Source: Mesorhizobium ventifaucium | GTDB taxonomy: Bacteria > Pseudomonadota > Alphaproteobacteria > Rhizobiales > Rhizobiaceae | NCBI RefSeq assembly: GCF_935822925.1 | Contig: NZ_CAKXZS010000024.1 | Span: 99,796 to 163,795, forward strand | Reading direction: 5' to 3' | Length of the DNA stretch: 64,000 nucleotides | Part shown: positions 45,919-54,502 of the stretch, in pieces | How positions within the stretch are numbered: the first letter of the stretch is position 1 | Layout of the letters: each line of letters begins with the position of its first letter | Position numbers and translations under genes: made by a program | Notes under the pieces: model-generated | Seen by the model: only the letters and a program-made list of their open reading frames with translations | The model's database searches: none | Told to the model about the DNA's origin: nothing

Positions 45919-46950
45919 TCAGGCGCCAGGCAGTCGGAACCGGTATTCCGTCACATGATGGTAGATCTGGCCCGGCCATAGCGTGGCCTGCGGGAAATAC
46001 GGCCGGTTCGGCGCGTCCGGCCAGACCTGCGGCTCCAGGCAGAAGCCCGAAAATGCCTTGTAATGGCGTCTCCCAAGTCCCGGCGAAGCTGGCGCCAGAT
46101 ACTGGCCGGTATAAAGCTGGACGCCTGGTTCCGTGGTCCATAGCTCCATCTCGACGCCGGAAGCCGCGCCTTGCGCCCATGACGCCAGCTTGAGCGGCCC
46201 GCGCGTCGAGGCAAGGCAGAAATTCTGGTCGTAGGGGAGTTGCTTGCCCTCGCTCTCCATGCGCAGCAGCCGCGCCTGACGGAAATCGAACGGCGTGCCG
46301 TCGACCGGCTTCACGACGCCGGTCGGGATCAGGTCGCCATCGACCGGAAGATAGGCGCCGGCGTTCAGCATCAGCCGGTGATCGAGGACATCGCCGGCCC
46401 CGCCATCGTCCAGGTTGAAATAGGAATGCTGGGTGAGATTGCACAGCGTCGGCTCCTCGCAGGTGGCGGTCAGCTCGACGCTGAGCGTGCCTGGGATCTT
46501 CAACCTGTAGGTGCAGGTCAGGTCGAGCGCGCCGGGAAAGCCCATCGTGCCGTCGGGATCATGCAGCGTCAGCGTGACAAAATCCCTGCCATGCAGCGAA
46601 ACCTCCCATGGCCGGTGCGAAAAACCTTGCGAGCCGCCATGCAGCGCGTGCTTGTCGAGGAAGTTGCGCTCGGTCTGGTAGCGCTGGCCGGCGATGGTGA
46701 AGCGGCCATCGCGGATACGGTTGGCATAGCGCCCGACGACGGCACCGAAGAAGGCCGTATCCGTTTCATAGGGCTCAAATCTGTCATAGCCGAGCACCAG
46801 CGGCGCATCGTGGCCGGCCAGGCGCAGATCCTGGATGATGGCGCCCAGCCCGATGATGTTGGCGGTGAGACCGCCGCCGCGGATGCTGAAGCGACGGATG
46901 GCGTCACCCGCTTGCGTCGTGCCAAAAACCTCGCCGTCCTTCATCGCCAT
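45919..46950 (-). CDS. galM: aldose 1-epimerase
   Basis: 343-residue beta-sandwich epimerase that interconverts alpha and beta anomers of aldoses. Catalytic landmarks: GRYANRIRDGRF near 75-86, KHALHGGSQGFSHRPWEV with the active His near 105, NLTQHSYFNL with the second His near 173, and the Glu base in FSGFCLEPQVWPD near 308. It is cytoplasmic, with no signal peptide. The start at 46950 or two codons later is equally possible. It lies next to succinate-semialdehyde dehydrogenase on the same strand, about 80 bp upstream of the stop side, without other sugar genes. Confidence 0.92.
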   Translation of the reverse strand: MAMKDGEVFGTTQAGDAIRRFSIRGGGLTANIIGLGAIIQDLRLAGHDAPLVLGYDRFEPYETDTAFFGAVVGRYANRIRDGRFTIAGQRYQTERNFLDKHALHGGSQGFSHRPWEVSLHGRDFVTLTLHDPDGTMGFPGALDLTCTYRLKIPGTLSVELTATCEEPTLCNLTQHSYFNLDDGGAGDVLDHRLMLNAGAYLPVDGDLIPTGVVKPVDGTPFDFRQARLLRMESEGKQLPYDQNFCLASTRGPLKLASWAQGAASGVEMELWTTEPGVQLYTGQYLAPASPGLGRRHYKAFSGFCLEPQVWPDAPNRPYFPQATLWPGQIYHHVTEYRFRLPGA

Positions 46951-47030
46951 GTCCGAAACGCCAGTTGGTTGATCGATCCCGGCTGGCCTCTGGGCCGGCT
47001 TGGTCTGTTGATAGTCGACAGCCCCAACGA

Positions 47031-48488
47031 TCAGAGGCCGAGGCCGCCGATGCAGACATATTTGGTGTCGAGATAGTCCTCGATGCCCTGATGTCCGCCT
47101 TCCTTGCCAAGGCCCGATTCCTTGACGCCGCCGAACGGCGCCTCAGGCGTGGTGATGAGGCCTTCGTTGACGCCGACCATGCCGTATTTCAGCCCTTCCA
47201 TGACCCGGAAGGCGCGACCGAGATCGCCGGTGTAGAAATAGCAGGCGAGGCCGAACTCGGTATCGTTGGCGAGTGCGATCGCCTCCTCTTCGGTTTCGAA
47301 CTTGAACACGGGTGCTACCGGACCAAAGATCTCTTCCTTCATGAAGCGCATCTTCGGCGTTGCGTCGGCGATCACCGTCGGCTGGAAGAACGAACCGCCG
47401 AGCGCATGGCGTTTGCCGCCGGCGACGACCTTGCCGCCCTTGGCGGTGGCGTCGGCGATCAGTTCCTCGACCTTTTCCACCGCCTTCTCGTCGATCAGCG
47501 GCCCCTGCTGCACGCCGTCATCGAGGCCGGAACCGACCTTCAGCCCGTTGCTGGCGGCGGCGAGCTTTTCGACGAACTTGTCGTAGACGCCGGCCTGAAC
47601 CAGGAAGCGATTGGTGCAGACGCAGGTCTGGCCGGAATTGCGGTATTTGGCGGTGATCGCGCCGGCGACGGCGCGCTCGATATCGGCGTCGTCGAAGACC
47701 AGGAACGGAGCGTTGCCGCCGAGTTCCATCGATACCTTCTTGACGGTGACGGACGACTTCTGGATCAGGATCTTGCCGACCTCGGTCGAGCCGGTGAAGG
47801 TGATCTTCTTGACCAGCGGGTTGGCGCAGATCTCGTCGCCGATCTCACCGGCAGCGCCCGTCAGGATGTTGATGACGCCTTTGGGGAAGCCGACTTCCTC
47901 GGCGAGCGCGCCCCAGGCGAGGCCGGAATAAGGCGTCTGCGATGCAGGTTTGACGACCGCGGTGCAGCCGGCGGCAAGTGCCGGGCCGAGCTTGCGGGCC
48001 AGCATCGAGGACGGGAAATTCCACGGCGTGATGGCGGCGATGACGCCGACCGGCTCCTTGGTCACCAGGATGCGGCGGTCCGCCCAGGGCGATGGCACGA
48101 CATCGCCATAGGTGCGGCGGCCTTCCTCGGCGAACCACAATATGTAGGACGCCGCCGAACCGATCTCGCCCTTCGATTCGAACAGCGACTTGCCCTGCTC
48201 GATGGTCAGCAGCTCGGCCAGCACATCCTGATTGTCCATCATCGCATCATGCAGCTTGCGCAACAGCTTCGAGCGCTCGAGCGCGGTGGTCTTGCGCCAC
48301 GTCTGGAAGGCGGCGTCGGCAGCTTCGATGGCGCGGCGCGTCTCGACCTTGCCCGATTTCGGCACGGTGCCGATCTTGAGGCCGGTGGCCGGATTGTTGA
48401 CGTCGACCGTCTGGCCGCTGTCGGCCTGCACCCACTCGCCATTGATGAGATTGGCCTGGCGCATGAAATGGCTGGTTTTCTGAAGCAT
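47031..48488 (-). CDS. gabD: NAD(P)-dependent succinate-semialdehyde dehydrogenase
   Basis: 485-residue aldehyde dehydrogenase. NAD-binding ITFTGSTEVGK near 225, catalytic Glu in SMELGGNAP near 252, catalytic Cys in NSGQTCVCTNRF near 287 and the C-terminal EAPFGGVKESGLGKEGG. The second Cys two positions after the catalytic one and the substrate-site Arg context (TCVCTNRF) are typical of GabD, which oxidises succinate semialdehyde to succinate in the GABA shunt. ATG 48488 starts MLQKTSHFMRQANLING, typical for rhizobial GabD. No gabT is nearby. Confidence 0.93.
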   Translation of the reverse strand: MLQKTSHFMRQANLINGEWVQADSGQTVDVNNPATGLKIGTVPKSGKVETRRAIEAADAAFQTWRKTTALERSKLLRKLHDAMMDNQDVLAELLTIEQGKSLFESKGEIGSAASYILWFAEEGRRTYGDVVPSPWADRRILVTKEPVGVIAAITPWNFPSSMLARKLGPALAAGCTAVVKPASQTPYSGLAWGALAEEVGFPKGVINILTGAAGEIGDEICANPLVKKITFTGSTEVGKILIQKSSVTVKKVSMELGGNAPFLVFDDADIERAVAGAITAKYRNSGQTCVCTNRFLVQAGVYDKFVEKLAAASNGLKVGSGLDDGVQQGPLIDEKAVEKVEELIADATAKGGKVVAGGKRHALGGSFFQPTVIADATPKMRFMKEEIFGPVAPVFKFETEEEAIALANDTEFGLACYFYTGDLGRAFRVMEGLKYGMVGVNEGLITTPEAPFGGVKESGLGKEGGHQGIEDYLDTKYVCIGGLGL

Positions 48489-48667
48489 GGTCTAGCCTCC
48501 GTTCGGCGCGCTGACGGGCCGGTATCTGGATTTCCTTGACGGGCGTGCGCATCGATGCCGGCACGCCTGGAGCCACTGCTCTTTACCTAGGGCAAGCCCC
48601 GCAATCAATCGCAAGATGCATATAGGGTTTGGGCCAGCCACAGCGAGGCCGATTTGCACCCAAGTTG

Positions 48668-49615
48668 CTATCCAAACACCTGAACCACCACCGTCAGCCA
48701 GAACGCCGTCGTGACGACTGCACAGGCGGTGGCGATGGTCATCTGGTTCGATGCCAATGCCTGGCCGGTGTTGAACTGCGTCGCGATCAGGTAGGAATTC
48801 ACCCCGGATGGCAGCGCGGCAGCCACAACCGCCACCTTCGCCGACAGCGGCGGCAGCCCGAACAGCCAGACCAGGCCGAGCGCGACGGCCGGCATCAGCA
48901 TCAGCTTCAGCGCCGCCAGCGCCAGCGCCGGCCGCACATTGCCGGAGATGCCGAAACGGCACAGGCCCAGCCCCATGGCAAACAGCGCGACCGGTCCTGC
49001 GATGTCGGCCAACGCATCGACCAGCCGGACGGCCAGCGCCGGCAATGGCAGGCCGGTGATACGCCACACCCATCCAGCCAGGATGCCCACGATCAGCGGA
49101 TTGGAAAGCATCTTGTAAAGGAAGCGGCGGAGGATGCGCAGCGGATGCACATGCTCGTCACCGCGGCCAAAGATTTCAAACAGGATGATCGATGCCATGA
49201 TCATCGTCGGCAGATGCACGGAAATCAGCAGCGACAGAACCTCGAACCCGCTTGGCCCGAACGTGCCGAGGACGAACGGGATGCCGAGCAGGACGAGATT
49301 GGAAAAAGCCGACGACACGCCGCCGACGACCCCGGCACGCGCGTCGCGCCCGAACACCCGGGTGATGACAAGGTGGCCGGCGGCCCAGGTCACTGCGGCG
49401 GCCGCGAAATACGCGGCCCAGAACAACCAGGGTGCGGTGCCGTGGAAATCGGCGTTGACCATGGTGCGGAACAGAAGCAGCGGCATCGCCACTCCGACGG
49501 CGAATTCGGCGATGGCCTCGCCCGCCTCGGCTTTCAGATAGCCGGTGAGCCCGGCCAGATAGCCGAGCGCGACAAGGCCGAAGACGAAAAGGACGGTTTC
49601 GATGAGTGGAGACAT
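48668..49615 (-). CDS. AEC-family (auxin efflux carrier type) transporter
   Basis: 315 residues from ATG 49615 behind CAGGAGAAAA. About ten transmembrane helices in two five-helix halves, with the polar breaks FSNLVLLGIPFVLGTFG in the first half and the matching ALPSGVNSYLIATQFN in the second, the substrate site of AEC/BASS-fold carriers. These move organic acids or malonate-like anions across the inner membrane. The gene is divergent from the histidine phosphatase gene and follows gabD on the same strand at 180 bp, so export or uptake of a related organic acid is possible. Confidence 0.88.
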   Translation of the reverse strand: MSPLIETVLFVFGLVALGYLAGLTGYLKAEAGEAIAEFAVGVAMPLLLFRTMVNADFHGTAPWLFWAAYFAAAAVTWAAGHLVITRVFGRDARAGVVGGVSSAFSNLVLLGIPFVLGTFGPSGFEVLSLLISVHLPTMIMASIILFEIFGRGDEHVHPLRILRRFLYKMLSNPLIVGILAGWVWRITGLPLPALAVRLVDALADIAGPVALFAMGLGLCRFGISGNVRPALALAALKLMLMPAVALGLVWLFGLPPLSAKVAVVAAALPSGVNSYLIATQFNTGQALASNQMTIATACAVVTTAFWLTVVVQVFG

Positions 49616-49781
49616 TTTTCTCCTGATAGGCGAGCCGGGGTTGCAGCGCAATCGCCCACCTTCGGAAGCGGGCCTGTGTTCGCAGACAACCAGGGCTAGG
49701 TCCTTGTCTTTCAACTGAGTTTGCCGTCCCTATATGCCGATCACCGGAAGCCACCTGCCGGTCACCGGAAAAGGACGTTTG

Positions 49782-50330
49782 ATGATTCGATCTGCCCTGG
49801 CTCTGTTTCTGCTCGTCATCCCCGCCGCGGCGCATGCGACTGAGGCCGGCTGGGCGCTGTTGCGCGACGGCGGACACGTGGTGATGCTTCGCCATGCCAT
49901 GGTCACCGGCACCACCGACCCGGCGAATTTCGACATCGAGAAGTGCGCGACGCAGGTCAATTTGTCGGTGCGCGGCAAGCAGCAGGCGCGCAAGATCGGC
50001 GCGCTGTTCGCCGCCCGCGCGGCACCGGTCGAGCGCGTGCTGTCCAGCCGCTATTGCCGCGCCCTCGACACGGCTCGCACCGCTTTCAGGGAAGAGCCCG
50101 AGCCCTTCGCCCCGCTTGACCTGCTGAAGACCGGCGCGAGCGCGAAAGCCGCCCAACTCGAGGCGGTCATGAACGAGATCCGCGCCTATTCCGGCTCCGA
50201 CAATGTCGTCATGGTCACCCATCTGGAGAACATAATGGCCCTCACCGGCATCTCGCCGCGCGAAGGCGAAGCCGTGATCGTCGAGCCGCAAGGCGATCGC
50301 CTGCGCGTGCTCGGCCGTGTCACCTTCTGA
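49782..50330 (+). CDS. histidine phosphatase family protein, exported
   Basis: 182 residues from ATG 49782 (AAAAGGA upstream). Signal peptide (about 1-19, ending AHATE), then a branch-2-like small histidine phosphatase: catalytic LRHAMVTG near 40-47, Arg in SSRYCRALDTA near 90, and the second His in VTHLENI near 145. RHG is changed to RHA, which is frequent in periplasmic members. Likely dephosphorylates a small phosphate ester in the periplasm; substrate unknown. It lies 160 bp upstream of acpXL in the same direction. Confidence 0.88.
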   Translation: MIRSALALFLLVIPAAAHATEAGWALLRDGGHVVMLRHAMVTGTTDPANFDIEKCATQVNLSVRGKQQARKIGALFAARAAPVERVLSSRYCRALDTARTAFREEPEPFAPLDLLKTGASAKAAQLEAVMNEIRAYSGSDNVVMVTHLENIMALTGISPREGEAVIVEPQGDRLRVLGRVTF

Positions 50331-50493
50331 GATTCATTGCCTGATAAGAGGCCAGCCAACGGCTCTTCTTGCGTTTACGAAATGGGTATCCCATCTGCGC
50401 CCGGCGTTCAGGCCTTTTCCTGCCCGGAAAAACCGATTAGACAGCGCGCAAACACATGCGGACAGATTCCGCCCGCCACCGAAGGAAAAGCCC

Positions 50494-50775
50494 TTGTCCA
50501 CCACGTTCGACAAAGTCGCCAAGATCATCGCCGACACCAGTGAGATCGATATCGACACGATCACCCCTGAAAGCCACACCATCGACGATCTCGGCATCGA
50601 CAGCCTCGACTTCCTCGACATCGTCTTTGCGATCGACAAGGAATTCGGCATCAAGGTGCCGCTGGAGAAGTGGACGCAAGAGGTCAATGACGGCAAGGCC
50701 TCGACCGACGATTACTTCGTCATGAAGAACCTGTGCGCCAAGATCGACGCGCTGGTCGTGGCCAAGAACGCCTGA
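50494..50775 (+). CDS. acpXL: acyl carrier protein AcpXL for very-long-chain lipid A acyl groups
   Basis: 93 residues from a TTG start preceded by GAAGGAAAAG. The phosphopantetheine Ser lies in DLGIDSLDFLDI (about Ser37), and the C-terminus EKWTQEVNDGKASTDDYFV with NLCAKIDAL is specific to AcpXL rather than AcpP. AcpXL carries the 27-hydroxyoctacosanoyl chain that LpxXL adds to rhizobial lipid A. It heads the cluster with two condensing enzymes, a dehydrogenase and the acyltransferase. A TTG start was chosen because it gives the known N-terminus (STTFDKVAKII); the frame upstream shows no conserved codons. Confidence 0.95.
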   Translation: MSTTFDKVAKIIADTSEIDIDTITPESHTIDDLGIDSLDFLDIVFAIDKEFGIKVPLEKWTQEVNDGKASTDDYFVMKNLCAKIDALVVAKNA

Positions 50776-50826
50776 ATGGTTCGTTTTCAAGCCTGACCAC
50801 AACAGCCGCCCCATGAACCCTCGCCC

Positions 50827-52014
50827 ATGAGCCCCCACGACGTCGTCATCTCAGGCATCGGCCTTGTCTCTTCGCTGGGAGAAGGCCCGGATGCGCATTG
50901 GCGCAAGCTCGTCCAGCCCGGCCTGGAGCCGGTGCTCGAAGCCGCGCGCTTCTCGCCCTACACCGTCCACCCGCTGCCGGAGATCGACTGGAACCTGCAG
51001 ATCGCCAAGCGCGGCGACCAGCGGCAGATGGAAACCTGGCAGCGGCTCGGCACCTACGCCGCCGGCATGGCGCTGGACGATGCCGGCATCAAGGGCAATG
51101 ACGATCTCTGCACGACCATGGACATGGTGGTGGCTGCCGGCGGTGGCGAGCGCGACGAGGCGGTCGACGCCGACATTCTCGCCGCTTCCGAAAGCCGTAA
51201 CGACCGCGACGTGCTGCTCAACGAGAAACTGACCACCGAATTGCGGCCGACGCTGTTTCTGGCGCAGCTTTCCAACCTGCTCGCCGGCAACATCTCGATC
51301 GTCCACAAGGTGACCGGCTCGTCGCGCACCTTCATGGGCGAGGAAGGTGCCGGCGTCGCCGCCGTCGAGACAGCCGCCGCGCGCATCCGCTCCGGCCAGT
51401 CGACGCATATACTGGTCGGCGGCGCCTTCCAGACCGAGCATTCCGACATGCTGCTTGGCTATGAGCTGGCCGGCTACCTGCATCGCGGCCCCTGGAAACC
51501 GGTCTGGCAGAGACAGGGCGCTGAAGGGGGCGGCGTGGTGACTGGATCCGGCGGCGCGTTTCTGGTCCTGGAACAGCGCGAACACGCGATCAGCCGCGGG
51601 CGGAAGATCTATGCCGAACTCGGCCCGGTGGTATCCGGACGCGCAAAACGCCGGCAGGGCGAGCTCGATGCCGAGATCGCCGCGCTGCTCAGCCAGGCGG
51701 CATTGCCGAACGGCGAGTTGCTGACGATTTCAGGCGCTTCGGGTGCCCATGCCGCGACTGCTGCCGAGAAATCGGCGCTCGACGCCAATCCGGCGATTAC
51801 CGCACGCGGTTTTTCGACGCTGACCGGCCACATGAAGGAAGCGCAGTTTCCTTTCGCCGTGGCGCTGGCGGCACTGGCTGTCGAACGCAAGGCCGCCTAC
51901 CCGGCTTTTGACGCCGCCACCGAGAAGCCGTTTAACGGCGTTCCCAGGACCGTGCTTGCAACGGCGATCGGCTATCACCAATTCGAGGGCATGGCGTTGG
52001 TCAACGCCGCCTAA
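50827..52014 (+). CDS. fabF2XL: beta-ketoacyl-ACP synthase-like protein FabF2XL, lacking the active-site Cys
   Basis: 395 residues with a thiolase-fold ketosynthase layout (VVISGIGLVSSLGEG at the start, GGAFQTEHSDMLLGYELAGY, TGSGGAFLVLEQ). Where active synthases have TACASG, this protein has TGSSRTF near residues 162-168, so the nucleophilic Cys is Ser, and the first catalytic His (NAHGT) is replaced within SGASGAHA. The second His (TGHMKEAQ) remains. It is therefore probably a non-catalytic partner, like the chain-length factor of type II polyketide synthases, pairing with FabF1XL encoded next. It starts 51 bp after acpXL. Confidence 0.88.
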   Translation: MSPHDVVISGIGLVSSLGEGPDAHWRKLVQPGLEPVLEAARFSPYTVHPLPEIDWNLQIAKRGDQRQMETWQRLGTYAAGMALDDAGIKGNDDLCTTMDMVVAAGGGERDEAVDADILAASESRNDRDVLLNEKLTTELRPTLFLAQLSNLLAGNISIVHKVTGSSRTFMGEEGAGVAAVETAAARIRSGQSTHILVGGAFQTEHSDMLLGYELAGYLHRGPWKPVWQRQGAEGGGVVTGSGGAFLVLEQREHAISRGRKIYAELGPVVSGRAKRRQGELDAEIAALLSQAALPNGELLTISGASGAHAATAAEKSALDANPAITARGFSTLTGHMKEAQFPFAVALAALAVERKAAYPAFDAATEKPFNGVPRTVLATAIGYHQFEGMALVNAA

Positions 52015-52064
52015 AACGTCGGACTCCACCTCAAAGAAACGGTCGAGGGTTTCGGGACAACAAC

Positions 52065-53336
52065 ATGGCCAATCTGAACGACCACATGGGCAGGCCGATC
52101 GTCGCCGTCACCGGCATCGGCGTGGTGACGTCGCTGGGCGTCGGCAAGGCCGACAATTGGGCAGCGCTCACCGCGGGCACGTCCGGCATCCATCCGATCA
52201 CCCGCTTTCCGGTCGACCATCTGAACACCCGCATCTCCGGCATGGTCGATTTCCTGCCGTCGAGCTCCAAGGGCGCTTCCCTTCTTACCTACGACCTCGC
52301 CGAGATCGCCGCGCAGGAAGCCGTGGCCGAAGCCGGCCTCGATTGGGGCGATTTCGGCGGGCCGCTTTTCCTCGCCTCGCCGCCGGTCGAGCTCGACTGG
52401 AGCGAGCGCTTTTCGCTGTACAATTCCGACAAGCATGACATCGGCGCCGAACGGCTGCTTCGCGTGGCGCGCTGCTTGAAGGGGCTCGACGTTTTCGAGA
52501 CCACCCAGTTCGGTTCGATCGCCGACCGGCTCGCCGACCGTTTTGGCACGCGCGGCCTGCCGATCACGCTGTCGACGGCCTGCGCCTCGGGCGCCACCTC
52601 GATCCAGCTCGGTGTCGAGGCGATCCGCCGCGGCGAATGCGACCGGGCGCTGTCGATCGGCGCCGACGGCTCGGCGACGGCCGAGGCGCTGATCCGTTTC
52701 TCGCTGCTTTCGGCGCTCTCCACGCACAACGACATCCCCGAAAAAGCGTCAAAGCCGTTTTCCAGGGATCGCGACGGTTTTGTCCTCGCTGAGGGTTCTG
52801 GCGCGCTGGTATTGGAATCGCTGGAGGCCGCACTCGCCCGTGGCGCGACCATTCTCGGCATCCTGCGCGGCTGCGGCGAGAAGGCCGACGATTTCCACCG
52901 CACCCGCTCGAAGCCGGACGGCTCGCCGGCGATCGCCGCGGTTCGCGCCGCACTCGCCGATGCCGGCTTGGGCGAAGACAAGATCGATTATGTCAACGCC
53001 CATGGCACCTCGACGCCGGAAAACGACAAGATGGAGCATCTGTCGCTGTCGACCGTGTTCGGCGAGCGGATCGGCTCGATGCCGATCTCGTCGAACAAGT
53101 CGATGATCGGCCACACGCTGTCGGCCGCCGGCGCCGTCGAGGCCGCATTTTCGTTGATGACCATGCGCGAAGGCGTCATCCCCCCGACCATCAATTACGA
53201 CAATCCCGATCCGGCAATCGTGCTCGACGTGGTGCCGAACCAGAAGCGCAGCGCCGAGGTCGGCACGGTGCTGTCGAACTCCTTCGGCTTCGGCGGCCAG
53301 AACACCTGCCTTGTCATGGCGCGGGAACCAGTCTAA
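52065..53336 (+). CDS. fabF1XL: beta-ketoacyl-ACP synthase FabF1XL
   Basis: 423 residues, complete ketosynthase: active Cys in LSTACASGATSIQLG near 172, His in NAHGTSTPENDKME near 312 and His in IGHTLSAAGAVEA near 349, plus the C-terminal NSFGFGGQN. It elongates the acyl chain on AcpXL toward C28. Fifty bp separate it from fabF2XL. Its stop codon lies against a palindromic repeat (53336-53384), the only sizeable gap before the dehydrogenase gene. Catalytic residues intact, unlike its neighbour. Confidence 0.93.
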   Translation: MANLNDHMGRPIVAVTGIGVVTSLGVGKADNWAALTAGTSGIHPITRFPVDHLNTRISGMVDFLPSSSKGASLLTYDLAEIAAQEAVAEAGLDWGDFGGPLFLASPPVELDWSERFSLYNSDKHDIGAERLLRVARCLKGLDVFETTQFGSIADRLADRFGTRGLPITLSTACASGATSIQLGVEAIRRGECDRALSIGADGSATAEALIRFSLLSALSTHNDIPEKASKPFSRDRDGFVLAEGSGALVLESLEAALARGATILGILRGCGEKADDFHRTRSKPDGSPAIAAVRAALADAGLGEDKIDYVNAHGTSTPENDKMEHLSLSTVFGERIGSMPISSNKSMIGHTLSAAGAVEAAFSLMTMREGVIPPTINYDNPDPAIVLDVVPNQKRSAEVGTVLSNSFGFGGQNTCLVMAREPV

Positions 53337-53440
53337 TGCATGTCGCCCAAAAGTGCGAAGCGGTTTTGGGACAACGACATGCATAAAAACAAAAGCTTAA
53401 AGCGCGTCGGCTGAATCCTTTTCAACGCGGTGCGCTTTAA
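53336..53440. repeat. rhizobial palindromic repeat, copy 2, with adjoining hairpin
   Basis: ATGCATGTCG (53336-53345) and CGACATGCAT (53375-53384) frame CCCAAAAGTGCGAAGCGGTTTTGGG; on the other strand this reads nearly the same as the copy at 1882-1929. A second short inverted repeat follows, TTAAAGCGC (53398-53406) and GCGCTTTAA (53431-53439). The unit fills the gap between fabF1XL and the dehydrogenase gene and begins at the last base of the fabF1XL stop codon, so it is transcribed within the operon. Confidence 0.82.
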
Positions 53441-53474
53441 GCGACCGTTCTTCGCAACAGAACCGACAGGCCTA

Positions 53475-54500
53475 ATGCGCGCATTGCAACTTATCGAGGA
53501 CCGCCGCCTTGAAACGGTGGACCTGCCGCCTCCGCCGCAGCCCGCGTTGGGCGAAGTGACGCTGCGCATCAAGGCGGTGGCGCTCAATCATATCGACGTC
53601 TGGGGCTGGCGCGGCATGGCCTTCGCCAAGCGCAAGCTGCCGCTGGTCGTCGGCGCCGAAGCTTCGGGCGAGGTCGAGGCGGTCGGCCCCGGCGTCTCCA
53701 GCCTTGTGCCCGGGCAGCTCGTATCGATCTACGGCGCGCGCACCTGCGGGCTCTGCCGCGCCTGTCGCGAAGGCCGCGACAATTTGTGCGAACACGTCTC
53801 GGGCGTTCACGGCTTCCATCTCGACGGCTTTGCGCAAGAGAAGATTAACCTGCCGGCGCGCCTGCTGGTCCCTGCCCCGCCCGGCGTGACCGACATCGGC
53901 GCCGCCGTCGCGCCCGTAACCTTCGGTACGGTCGAGCACATGCTGTTCGACAATGCCAGGCTGCAGCCCGGCGAGACCATCCTGATCCATGCCGGCGGCT
54001 CGGGCATCGGCTCCGCCGCGATCCAACTGGCGAAGAAAATGGGCTGCACCGTGATCACCACGGTTGGCTCGAACGACAAGATCGACAAGGCGAAGGCGCT
54101 TGGCGCCGATCACGTCATCAACTATCGCGACGACCGTTTCGAAGGCGTCGTGCGCAAGCTGACGAAGAAGAAGGGCGTCGACGTCGTCTTCGAGCATGTC
54201 GGCGCCGACACCTTTGCCGCCTCGATGCTGTGCCTGAAACGCGGCGGCCGCCTGGTGACCTGCGGCTCGACCTCGGGCGTGTCGACGCAGATCAATCTGA
54301 TGCAATTGTTCCAGCAGCAGCTGAAGTTGCTCGGCTCGTTCGGCTGTCGCATGCAAAACATGGCCGACGCCATGCAGAAAATGGCGGCGGGGCTAGTTTC
54401 TCCGGTTATCGACACCGAAGTCGGCTTCGACGGCATCGACGCCGCGCTGAAGCGCATGGAAGGCCGCGACGTGTTCGGCAAGATCATCCTGCGCGTCTAG
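53475..54500 (+). CDS. zinc-type medium-chain dehydrogenase of the lipid A acyl cluster
   Basis: 341 residues from ATG 53475. N-terminal GroES-like domain with the structural-zinc-type cysteines in CGLCRACREGRDNLCEH, and a Rossmann domain with IHAGGSGIGSAAIQLAK near 170-186. In other rhizobia this position in the cluster holds adh2XL, presumed to be the enoyl reductase or oxidoreductase of very-long-chain acyl synthesis. It ends two bases before the lpxXL ATG, so the two are co-translated. Reaction inferred from context. Confidence 0.88.
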   Translation: MRALQLIEDRRLETVDLPPPPQPALGEVTLRIKAVALNHIDVWGWRGMAFAKRKLPLVVGAEASGEVEAVGPGVSSLVPGQLVSIYGARTCGLCRACREGRDNLCEHVSGVHGFHLDGFAQEKINLPARLLVPAPPGVTDIGAAVAPVTFGTVEHMLFDNARLQPGETILIHAGGSGIGSAAIQLAKKMGCTVITTVGSNDKIDKAKALGADHVINYRDDRFEGVVRKLTKKKGVDVVFEHVGADTFAASMLCLKRGGRLVTCGSTSGVSTQINLMQLFQQQLKLLGSFGCRMQNMADAMQKMAAGLVSPVIDTEVGFDGIDAALKRMEGRDVFGKIILRV

Positions 54501-54502
54501 GA

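Noticed and set aside
46965..48539. 524-codon frame opposite gabD
   Set aside because: Antisense shadow of a well-supported aldehyde dehydrogenase; no ribosome site or motif.
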